Origin: DAIOFH01 sp036745875
GTDB lineage: Bacteria; Planctomycetota; SZUA-567
Length of the DNA stretch: 25,391 bases
Assembly (NCBI GenBank): GCA_036745875.1
Contig: DAIOFH010000052.1
Coordinates: 1-25,391, forward strand
Direction of reading: 5' to 3'
The notes beneath the pieces are model-generated. The model was not told where the DNA came from. It was given only the letters and a program-made list of their open reading frames with translations, and made no database searches. Positions 8,558 to 14,860 of the stretch are shown one piece after another. Positions within the stretch are counted from its first letter, which is position 1, and each line of letters starts with the position of its first letter. Position numbers and translations under genes: made by a program.

Positions 8558-8598
8558 TTCAATATTTGAACTATAGTGAAACTGCTCCGAAAAGTCAA
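8558..8598 (-). promoter_or_regulatory. Promoter and candidate operator for the rpiR-led operon
   Basis: On the minus strand, TTGACT (8598-8593), a 17-nt spacer and TATAGT (8575-8570) form a good sigma70 promoter about 85 nt before the regulator's ATG. The palindrome TTCAA-ATA-TTGAA (8570-8558) starts where the -10 box ends and so covers the start of transcription, a position suited to autoregulation. The hexamers GAGCAG (8538-8543) and CTGCTC (8582-8587) also form a widely spaced inverted pair around it. The binder is inferred to be the RpiR protein. Confidence 0.65.
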
Positions 8599-9011
8599 TT
8601 AAAAAATGGAGCAAAAAATACAAAAATAGAAACAATGATCCTTTCTTCCCTCTATGGTACTCCATACCACTTTATTAATTCTTTAATGATTTGCGGATGA
8701 AAAAATCTTGTATTACCTATGTCGAATCGTTAAAAAATCCCTGTGACATCACCGTTGATATTGAGGATTGGATGGCTTCAATGGTTCATTTTTAGACGGA
8801 TCACTCCGTTTTGCGACTGTGAATTCGGAGTCTAGATGATTTAATTCCTGTTCAGCTTGACTTATTCGAGCGATATAGCCTGGCTCGAAATACCGTCAAG
8901 TTGGCTTTGTGTGCTATTTCTTTTTTGGTTTATTCTTAGCTTGGTTTGTTCTAATTGCATCGTCTTCAGATCATAAGAAGCCGCCCACAAAAATATCACG
9001 AACTTGACAGA
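8599..9011. other. AT-rich divergent intergenic region
   Basis: No gene is supported here. The sequence is much more AT-rich than the flanking genes and has stops in every frame. It separates the minus-strand rpiR operon from the plus-strand gntR gene. It holds a 6-bp stem pair ACTCCG/CGGAGT (8803-8831) and the larger inverted repeat at 8853-8903. A TTGACA at 9004-9009 lies 24 nt from the gntR -10 box, too far for a normal pairing. Confidence 0.5.
8853..8903. repeat. Two-step inverted repeat in the divergent region
   Basis: CAGCTTGAC then TTCGAGC (8853-8871) pair with GCTCGAA then GTCAAGTTG (8883-8903), giving 7-bp and about 9-bp helices separated by a small internal loop. On the plus strand a U-rich stretch (TATTTCTTTTTTGG) follows about 12 nt later, which is a little far for a classical terminator. 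It may be an operator, an orphan terminator or a remnant of a mobile repeat. Confidence 0.5.
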
Positions 9012-9052
9012 TTGGCCTTCTTGAATTATCATCTATAATGTTACACGTTAGT
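9012..9052 (+). promoter_or_regulatory. gntR promoter with degenerate operator
   Basis: TTGGCC (9012-9017), a 16-nt spacer and a perfect TATAAT (9034-9039) form a promoter. Immediately after, TGTTACACGTTAGT (9039-9052) matches TGTAACATGTTACA, the core of the palindromes at 9943 and 23798, at 10 of 14 positions and in nearly the same place relative to the -10 box. This suggests weak autoregulation by the GntR protein. Confidence 0.55.
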
Positions 9053-9104
9053 TTGGTGTGTGCGTCCGCCTACTTTACTCCACGGGACTAGTGAAAGAGA
9101 ACAA

Positions 9105-9800
9105 ATGCTGGTGATGCCTGAAACAATTACCAAAAAGGTCAACAAGAACCTTCTTGCAGGGCAAATTTATGACGTCCTGTTCGAGCTGCTTATTAAAAAC
9201 GAGCTTCCGCCCGGTACAAAACTTAATATTGACGGGATCAGCAAACAGCTTGGAGTAAGCCGCTCTCCAGTTGCATCCGCATTCAATGCGCTTGAGCGAG
9301 ACGGTTTTTTGAAAATAGTTCCGCAGAACGGGACTTTTGTCCGCGATTTAACTTCCGAAGAGCTGGACGCCATTTATATGACGCGGGCAGCGCTGGAGCG
9401 GATTGTTGTTCCATTTGCCATGAAAAAAGCGGAAAGTGAATTTCTCGAGTCTTTCCGGAAACGATTTGAAAAATTAAAAAACCGAAACGGCGCGGCTGAG
9501 AAGGATCTGCTCACGTTCTTTGATATGGATGTTGAGCTTCACCAATACTTTGCCAGTTTTTTACCGGAAATTGTGCGTCGGGAATATACAATCATCTCGA
9601 ATCTCACTTTTCGCAGCAGGCTTCTTAAACTGAAACATGAATCCAAGGGTAGTGATGTTGAAAAAATCATAACTAAGGACGTTATCATTCACGTTGATAT
9701 TATCGATGCTTTCCTTGCCAGAGATGAAGAACGCGCCGCGAAATTACTCGAAGAAGATGTCACCAAAGCCAAGAATGAAATTCTTAAATTCCTATTTTAA
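9105..9800 (+). CDS. GntR-family regulator with FCD ligand-binding domain
   Basis: A 231-residue transcriptional regulator. The winged helix-turn-helix spans about residues 14-80: LAGQIYDVLFELLIKNELPPGTKL, then ISKQLGVSRSPVASAFNALERDGFL, then the wing IVPQNGTFV. The C-terminal all-helical FCD domain has likely metal or ligand residues D142, H146 and H196. The last family histidine appears to be replaced (LLEEDV, D218). The frame opens at a GTG at 9060, but only about 12 nt after the predicted transcription start and with no ribosome site. ATG at 9105 has AAAGAGA just before it and is preferred; ATG 9114 is the alternative. It has its own promoter and terminator, is more AT-rich than its neighbours, and lies directly before the operator-bearing promoter of the next operon. 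It is the prime candidate to bind both copies of that operator. Confidence 0.88.
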   Translation: MLVMPETITKKVNKNLLAGQIYDVLFELLIKNELPPGTKLNIDGISKQLGVSRSPVASAFNALERDGFLKIVPQNGTFVRDLTSEELDAIYMTRAALERIVVPFAMKKAESEFLESFRKRFEKLKNRNGAAEKDLLTFFDMDVELHQYFASFLPEIVRREYTIISNLTFRSRLLKLKHESKGSDVEKIITKDVIIHVDIIDAFLARDEERAAKLLEEDVTKAKNEILKFLF

Positions 9801-9834
9801 ATGTTTAAACCATACATAATCAGCATACTTCAAG

Positions 9835-9870
9835 ACTCCGGGGGTGGCATCTCCCGGAGTTTTACTTTTT
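9835..9870 (+). terminator. Rho-independent terminator of gntR
   Basis: ACTCCGGGGG and CTCCCGGAGT form a stem of about 10 bp (one G-T pair) with a 6-nt loop, followed by TTTACTTTTT. It begins 35 nt after the gntR stop codon and insulates gntR from the next operon. Confidence 0.85.
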
Positions 9871-9914
9871 ATCTCCATTTCCATCCGAGTTTTACAAAAA
9901 AAATATAATTTCTC

Positions 9915-9968
9915 TTGACTTTATGCAGGGACCAAGTATATTTCATCATGTAACATGTTACATGATGA
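9915..9968 (+). promoter_or_regulatory. Promoter-operator of the amidase/CUT1 operon
   Basis: TTGACT (9915-9920), a 16-nt spacer and TATATT (9937-9942) are followed at once by a 26-bp perfect palindrome (9943-9968) centred on TGTAACATGTTACA. The operator would cover the transcription start, the classic place for a repressor. The -35 box, spacer length, -10 box and central 22 bp of the palindrome are identical to those at 23850-23798 on the other strand. The likely binder is the adjacent GntR protein; a LacI-type protein is possible because TGTAA-N4-TTACA also has LacI-operator spacing. Confidence 0.85.
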
Positions 9969-10196
9969 TTGATGTCTGTTGCACGCATCTACCCCCTTTC
10001 AAGTTTGTCATGACTCTGATCCAAAAACTTTTTTCTCAAAACCGAAACAGTTGCGACAGCAAGGAATGATTTTCTGGAAAAGTCCGTATGAATAGCTTAC
10101 TATAGGGAGAGTTATACAATAAGTGAATAATTGAGTACTCTTGGTAATTCTGGCGACCCGTTGCGTTCAATGCCTTTTATTATTACGGAGCGAACC
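9969..10196 (+). other. Long 5' leader of the amidase-led operon
   Basis: About 248 nt lie between the predicted transcription start (about 9949) and the chosen ATG. I see no gene and no recognised riboswitch. A second weak promoter or a translation-control element could lie here. The ACGGAG ribosome site of the amidase-family gene is at its end (about 10185-10190). Confidence 0.4.
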
Positions 10197-11147
10197 ATGC
10201 ATCACTACCTGACCGAGGAAATGCAGAGAAAGGTGGATTACCAGTACACTATCGGTCCATATAATATTCCCGCAATTACCATAACGCCTGGTGATACCCT
10301 CACTGTCGAGACAATTGACGCCTATGCCGGAACGATAACCGGCGAGAATGACCTTCCCAGCGTGGTTGCCAATCCCATGCCTTTCAGAAACCCTAATAAC
10401 GGCCCTATCTTCGTGACGGACGCCACGCCCGGCGACGCACTCAAAATAACTATCCGTTCCATAGTGCCGCGCGGCAAATGGGGAACAAGCGTTATTCAAA
10501 AGGACATGGGCATACTGACCACGATGTCAAGCCATCTGCTCAAAACTGTCGACGAGATCACCAGGAGGTTCGAAGTGTCGGAAGACGGCGTGGCGTTCAA
10601 TTCCCATATGACCTTGCCGTACGAACCTTTTATCGGCACAATCGGCACTTCTCACCTGATTTACTCGATAGATACGCTCACTCCAGGCAATCACGGCGGA
10701 AACATGGACCTCCCCGACATTGCGCCGGGAGCCACACTCTACCTCCCGGTTCGTACTAAAGGGGCTTATCTTTTTCTTGGCGACTGCCACGCCCGCCAGG
10801 GGGACGGCGAGATCTGCGGCTCCGCCGTGGAAATCCCGGCAACAGTCACCATGGATATCGATCTTGTAAAGGACTGGTCTATTGAATGGCCGCTTCTGGA
10901 AAACGACGACTTCATAATGGCGGTGGGAAATGCCAAGCCGCTCGAAGACGCGGTGCGTTTGGCCTGCGGCAACCTGCTTAAATGGATGTGCGAAAAGTAC
11001 GGCTTCAACCGCTGGGACGCCTATTTCCTTCTCAGCCAAGCGGCAAAGATTCGTGTTGGGAATGTGGTCGATCCCATTTTCACTGTTGGAGCCAGCATAA
11101 ATAAGCAATACCTCTTACCCTCGAAAGAGAGAAAGTACGCGGACTGA
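10197..11147 (+). CDS. Acetamidase/formamidase-family hydrolase
   Basis: A 316-residue protein of the FmdA/AmdA family, which hydrolyses short amides to acid and ammonia. Family marks are GNHGGNMD near residue 165 and GDCHARQGDGEICG near residue 194, and the length is typical. The open frame extends upstream to a TTG at 10131, but ATG 10197 has an ACGGAG ribosome site and matches the family's usual N-terminus. It is the first gene after the palindromic operator and before a CUT1 sugar transporter. That is an unusual partner for an amidase, so it may hydrolyse an amide or related group of the imported compound or have a changed substrate. Family is sure; substrate is unknown. Confidence 0.88.
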   Translation: MHHYLTEEMQRKVDYQYTIGPYNIPAITITPGDTLTVETIDAYAGTITGENDLPSVVANPMPFRNPNNGPIFVTDATPGDALKITIRSIVPRGKWGTSVIQKDMGILTTMSSHLLKTVDEITRRFEVSEDGVAFNSHMTLPYEPFIGTIGTSHLIYSIDTLTPGNHGGNMDLPDIAPGATLYLPVRTKGAYLFLGDCHARQGDGEICGSAVEIPATVTMDIDLVKDWSIEWPLLENDDFIMAVGNAKPLEDAVRLACGNLLKWMCEKYGFNRWDAYFLLSQAAKIRVGNVVDPIFTVGASINKQYLLPSKERKYAD

Positions 11148-11186
11148 ATGTAATCCGCTATCACCTTGTATACATCGTAATCGACC

Positions 11187-11322
11187 CACTTGCGACGACT
11201 CGTTCCCGATGAACGAGCGACAGGTGCCACATTATCAAAATACAACGTATGGAAAACGTAACGCAAAATACTACCGGTAGTGATTTGCGATGGAAAGTGG
11301 CTTCTTCGTTACGCACGAAGAA
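11187..11322 (+). promoter_or_regulatory. Stack of three inverted repeats before the CUT1 binding-protein gene
   Basis: The 220-nt gap carries three successive inverted repeats. The first has CACTTGCGACGACTCGTTC pairing imperfectly with GAACGAGCGACAGGTG (11187-11226; the inner 7 bp are perfect). The second is a 28-nt near-palindrome CGCAAA-N2-ACTACCGGTAGT-N2-TTTGCG (11262-11289, 24 of 28 positions symmetric). The third is TTCTTCGT-TACGC-ACGAAGAA (11302-11322, an 8-bp perfect stem). None has a U tract. They lie 46-180 nt before the ATG, so they could form a structured mRNA leader, a processing site or an operator. No known riboswitch class is recognised. Confidence 0.6.
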
Positions 11323-11367
11323 TGGCTATGTGTGGGTTTTGTCTTGGCATTTTATTGGAGGGGTCTC

Positions 11368-12723
11368 ATGCGAAAAGTTATGGTTGTACTCATGGCTGCT
11401 GCGTTTGTTGCCAGCTGCGCTTTCGCCGGCGAGTTCAATTGGCGACAGTTCGAAGGCCAGACCGTCAGAGTCATGATGGTCCAACACCCGTATGCGGAAG
11501 GAATTCTTAAGAAAATCTCAGAGTTTGAAAAGCTTACCGGAATCAAGGTTGACCATGCCACCATTCCCGAAGAAAACTACATGGACAAACTGTCAACCTC
11601 CATTGCCAGCAGGTCGGGCGATCCCGACGTGTTTATGGCCGGCACCTACACCACCTGGGAATTTGCCCCGGCGGGGTATATGGCAAACCTCGATACCTTT
11701 ATCAAGGATTCGTCCCTGACCGCCTCGGACTATGACATCGACGATTATTTCGAAAGCGTCATCGGCACGATGCGCTGGGACCTGATTCCCGGCCACAGGG
11801 TCGGCGTCGGCGATCTCTGGGGCATTCCGCTAGGCTTTGAAACAACAGCCATCTCCTACAACAAGGACGTTTTTGAAAAGTTCGGCCTGACAGCGCCGAA
11901 GACCACGGAAGAACTCTATGAAGCAGCCCGCAAGCTGCAGCGTTTCGAAGGAGAGGGCACCTACGGCATAGCGCTGCGCGGTTCCCGCAACTGGAATACG
12001 GTCAACACCGGCTATATGGCCACCTTCACCAACTACGGCGCCGTCGACATGGCGATTGAAAACGGCAGGCTCGTCTCCAAGCTTGATTCGCCCGAAGCGA
12101 TCAAGGCCACGGAAGACTACGTCAAGATGATTAAGGAATCCGGTTCTCCCACTTGGGCAGGCTATATGTGGTATCAGTGTGCCGCCGACCTTGGCGCGCG
12201 CAAGGCCGCCATCCTCTATGACGCCGACATTCTTGGCTATTTCTCGAATTTCCCCGGTGAAACGTTCCAGTCGGGCAAATTGGCTTCCACCCCGACAGTC
12301 GCTCCCGCCGGTTCGAACCGTCAGCCTGCCGGCAACCTGTGGGCCTGGTCGCTGTCGATGAATGAATACTCCAAGTCCAAGAATCCCGCCTGGCTCTTCA
12401 TCCAGTATTTCACCAGCAAGGATTTCCTCACCTTCTCCGTCGTCGACTGGAAATCCGTCAACACCCCGAGAAAATCCGTGTTCGAAAACCCGAAGTTCCA
12501 GGAAAAGATGTCCGGAATGGAAGGGTATATCGACATGTTCACCAAGACCCTCCCCGGCACAACCATCCTCTACACCCCGAATCCCTATCACTTCGAAGTG
12601 ACTACCGAATGGTCGGCCACGCTCCAGGATATCGTCGCAGGCAAATATCCCTCCGTCGAAGCCGGCATGAAGGATCTCAAGAAAAGGATCGACCTCATTC
12701 TTGAAGACATCAGTATCGAATAA
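11368..12723 (+). CDS. Extracellular solute-binding protein, family 1 (CUT1 sugar/polyol type)
   Basis: Periplasmic ligand receptor of the second ABC transporter; 451 residues from the chosen start. The signal peptide is MRKVMVVLMAAAFVASCAFA, then GEFNW. Cleavage after AFA is likely, though VASC could act as a lipobox. The mature part opens VRVMMVQHPYAEGILKKI and contains FEKLTGIKVD, the MalE/UgpB-like strand PDVFMAGTYTTWEFAPAGY, and aromatic-rich ligand-site stretches such as WAGYMWYQCAADLG and GNLWAWSLSMNEYSK. The upstream-extended frame from 11290 has no ribosome site, while ATG 11368 has GGAGGGG and starts exactly at the signal peptide. It follows a structured gap and precedes a repeat and a terminator-like hairpin, as binding-protein genes often do. 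Ligand unknown, probably a sugar, polyol or sugar acid. Confidence 0.92.
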   Translation: MRKVMVVLMAAAFVASCAFAGEFNWRQFEGQTVRVMMVQHPYAEGILKKISEFEKLTGIKVDHATIPEENYMDKLSTSIASRSGDPDVFMAGTYTTWEFAPAGYMANLDTFIKDSSLTASDYDIDDYFESVIGTMRWDLIPGHRVGVGDLWGIPLGFETTAISYNKDVFEKFGLTAPKTTEELYEAARKLQRFEGEGTYGIALRGSRNWNTVNTGYMATFTNYGAVDMAIENGRLVSKLDSPEAIKATEDYVKMIKESGSPTWAGYMWYQCAADLGARKAAILYDADILGYFSNFPGETFQSGKLASTPTVAPAGSNRQPAGNLWAWSLSMNEYSKSKNPAWLFIQYFTSKDFLTFSVVDWKSVNTPRKSVFENPKFQEKMSGMEGYIDMFTKTLPGTTILYTPNPYHFEVTTEWSATLQDIVAGKYPSVEAGMKDLKKRIDLILEDISIE

Positions 12724-12737
12724 CCTTTGCATTTATT

Positions 12738-12836
12738 GCGTTTTAAATAGAAGTTGACCATTCCTTGGCGCTTTTCGGTAAATCCCGGTTGTGCCGTAAA
12801 ACGCAACGAGGAATCAACTCTTTATTAAAAAGCGCT
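12738..12836. repeat. 98-nt palindromic repeat, family 1, copy B
   Basis: Begins 15 nt after the binding-protein stop codon. GCGTTTTAAATAGAAGTTGA in the left arm pairs with TCAACTCTTTATTAAAAAGC in the right. The centre CATTCCTTGGCGCTT is identical to copy A at 2338-2435, and the CCCGGTTG and CGCAAC parts are nearly so. The arm sequences differ from copy A, yet each copy still pairs with itself. The central part forms an inner GCGCTTTTCGG/CCGTAAAACGC stem. Confidence 0.85.
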
Positions 12837-12838
12837 AG

Positions 12839-12888
12839 GGGGAAGAGGGCAGTGGCTGTGCGGTCGGGATGCCCTCTTCCCCTCCTTT
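12839..12888 (+). terminator. Strong intra-operon hairpin with partial U tract
   Basis: GGGGAAGAGGGCA (12839-12851) and TGCCCTCTTCCCC (12870-12882) form a 13-bp perfect stem with an 18-nt loop, followed by TCCTTTT. It lies between the binding-protein and permease genes and probably terminates part of the transcripts or protects the binding-protein mRNA, so that the receptor is made in excess of the membrane parts. Confidence 0.7.
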
Positions 12889-12902
12889 TAAGGAATTAAA
12901 CA

Positions 12903-13826
12903 ATGCACATTGCCACGGAAATCGACTACAGCAAGTACAACAGGAAACCGTTCCTGCAGCGAATGCTTCCTTACCTGATTATTGCGCCGGCGCTTCTTGT
13001 CACCATCGGGATCATGTATCCGTTCCTGACGGCGGTCCACGATTCGTTCACGAATTTTTCCCTCAATCGCACAACCTGGAACTATGTCGGATTTCGCAAT
13101 TGGCTGCGCATGTTCGGAAATTCCGATTTCTTCCATGCTGTCTGGGTGACGGCCAAATATGCCTTCTGGGCTACCGGGATAGAAATGGTCCTTGGCCTGG
13201 CAATCGGCCTCCTCATTTGTAAAAAAAGCAACTGGTTCACCTCAAGCCTGCGGGTCGTCCTGGTGTTTCCCCTGATGATTGCGCCGGTCATCGCCACCAT
13301 CATCTGGCAACTTATGACCAATACCTCCGTCGGCATCCTGGAGAAGGCGCTCAACCTTTTCGGCATCTACGGCTTCGCCTGGGCGTCTTCGCAGAATACC
13401 GCCCTCTTCACTGCGGTGCTCATCGACGTATGGGTATTCACACCTTTCATCATAGTTCTCGTTGTGGCAGGCATCAATTCGCTGCCGAAATCGCCGTTTG
13501 AGGCGGCCCAGGTGGACGGTGCGTCAGCCTGGTTCACTTTCAAGAATCTCACCATGCCGATGCTGAAACCGTTTCTTTATATCGCCCTCATATTCAGGTT
13601 GATGGCCGCCATGCAGGAATATGCGATTATTTTCGCACTGACCAAGGGCGGGCCCGGCAACACGCTCATGAACCTTTCACTCACCGCTTATTACAAGGGT
13701 TTTTACTATAAACGCATTGGCGAATCGATGCCCTACATCCTCTTCCTCTGGTTGGTCATCTATATTATTGCGAAATTTCTGGTAGGAAAATGGCTGAAAG
13801 TGCAAAAAACCGCGTCCGGTAGATAA
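12903..13826 (+). CDS. CUT1 ABC transporter permease, MalF/UgpA-like
   Basis: Inner-membrane permease of 307 residues with six predicted membrane helices. The first is RMLPYLIIAPALLVTIGIMYPFL. The permease-ATPase coupling motif is SPFEAAQVDGASAWFTFKNLTMP (EAA loop, near residue 200). Ribosome site AAGGAA lies about 7 nt before ATG. The short MalF-like form without a large periplasmic domain is typical of CUT1 systems other than maltose. A 140-nt repeat starts right after its stop codon and separates it from its partner permease. Confidence 0.94.
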   Translation: MHIATEIDYSKYNRKPFLQRMLPYLIIAPALLVTIGIMYPFLTAVHDSFTNFSLNRTTWNYVGFRNWLRMFGNSDFFHAVWVTAKYAFWATGIEMVLGLAIGLLICKKSNWFTSSLRVVLVFPLMIAPVIATIIWQLMTNTSVGILEKALNLFGIYGFAWASSQNTALFTAVLIDVWVFTPFIIVLVVAGINSLPKSPFEAAQVDGASAWFTFKNLTMPMLKPFLYIALIFRLMAAMQEYAIIFALTKGGPGNTLMNLSLTAYYKGFYYKRIGESMPYILFLWLVIYIIAKFLVGKWLKVQKTASGR

Positions 13827-13827
13827 C

Positions 13828-13967
13828 GCATTTCGAGAAAGTTCATGAATGCCTAGCTCTTAATCGCCTCCGGTCGCTTGCGTGGCATTTTGCCAAACCA
13901 CCGGCAAAAAGTCGCAACCTTTCTCCGCCGCTTAAGGGTAAGCCGTTCGCAGACCTTCTTGAAATGC
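13828..13967. repeat. 140-nt palindromic repeat, family 2, copy A
   Basis: Starts one base after the permease stop codon. The terminal arms GCATTTCGAGAAAG and CTTCTTGAAATGC pair, continuing inward through GTTCATGAATGCC/CCGTTCGCAGAC and CTCTTAATCGCC/CCGCTTAAGGG. An inner helix CCGGT/ACCGG lies in the centre. A copy of about 80% identity by eye is at 23493-23633. Confidence 0.85.
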
Positions 13968-14014
13968 TATGGCATCTCAATCTCCATGTCGCAAATATTC
14001 CAGAAAGGTTTTTT

Positions 14015-14833
14015 ATGAACTCAGGTAAAAGAGAGCCGACCCTTCGCTACTCCATGCTTGCTCTCTGGGCGCTTTTCGCTCTTTTCCCCTTGTTTTGGAT
14101 GGTACTCATCACCTTCAAGACCGATACCGAAGTCTTTACCACCACTTTCTGGTTTAGTCCCACCCTGGACAATTACAATGAAGTGCTGATGCGCACGGAG
14201 TATTTCCGCTACTTCTTGGACAACCTGATTATTTCCGGCGGTGCGGTGCTTCTTTCCGTCATAGTGGGCGTCCCGGCCGCGTATTCCCTGGCGAGATTCA
14301 AATTCCGGGGAAAAGAAGACCTTGCCTTTACCATTCTCTCCTTCAAGTTCGCTCCAGAAATCCTCGTCGTCCTGCCGGTCTTTCTGATCTACCAGCGCCT
14401 GGGACTGTATGACACCTACCACGGCCTTATTTGGGTTTATCAGCTTATCACCCTTCCGTTGCTGATTTGGGTATTACGCGGATATTTTGAAGATATCTCA
14501 GTCGAAGTTGAGCAGGCGGCGCAGCTGGACGGGTATAAATGGTATCAGATCTTCTGGCGCATTCTCCTGCCGCTGATCAAGCCGGGGCTAGTGTCGTCTG
14601 CGCTCCTTACCTTCATCTTTGCATGGAACAGCTTCACCTTCCCGTTGATTTTGTCAGGATTCAAAGTCCAGCCAGTCACTGTCGCCGCCTTGCGTTACCT
14701 TGCTTCCGATACGGTTCACTACGGCCAGATGGCGGTGGCCGCCACGGTGACCGCGCTTCCCGAAGTCATCCTCGCACTGCTTATTCAAAAACACTTGGTG
14801 CGCGGCCTCAGCTTCGGCGCGGTAAAGGGATAG
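14015..14833 (+). CDS. CUT1 ABC transporter permease, MalG/UgpE-like
   Basis: Inner-membrane permease, 272 residues, six predicted membrane helices. The EAA coupling loop reads VEQAAQLDGYKWYQIFWRILLP (near residue 175), as expected for the MalG type, and the C-terminus is short (GLSFGAVKG). The frame is open from 13964, but those codons lie next to the repeat and lack a ribosome site. ATG 14015 has AGAAAGG before it and matches the family N-terminus. It pairs with the MalF-like permease; the interruption by a repeat may alter the stoichiometry of the two. Confidence 0.93.
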   Translation: MNSGKREPTLRYSMLALWALFALFPLFWMVLITFKTDTEVFTTTFWFSPTLDNYNEVLMRTEYFRYFLDNLIISGGAVLLSVIVGVPAAYSLARFKFRGKEDLAFTILSFKFAPEILVVLPVFLIYQRLGLYDTYHGLIWVYQLITLPLLIWVLRGYFEDISVEVEQAAQLDGYKWYQIFWRILLPLIKPGLVSSALLTFIFAWNSFTFPLILSGFKVQPVTVAALRYLASDTVHYGQMAVAATVTALPEVILALLIQKHLVRGLSFGAVKG

Positions 14834-14860
14834 TATCGAATTAACTCAACTGGAGTCAGC

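Noticed and set aside
9004..9009. Consensus TTGACA upstream of gntR
   Set aside because: It is 24 nt from the TATAAT box, too far; TTGGCC with a 16-nt spacer is used instead.
9060..9104. GTG start extending the GntR protein by 15 residues
   Set aside because: No ribosome site, and it would leave a leader of only about 12 nt; ATG 9105 is better placed.
10095..10110. Sequence CTTACTATAGGGAGA, 14 of 15 bases like the end of a T7-type phage promoter
   Set aside because: The upstream recognition half of the phage promoter is absent and there is no phage gene nearby; treated as chance resemblance.
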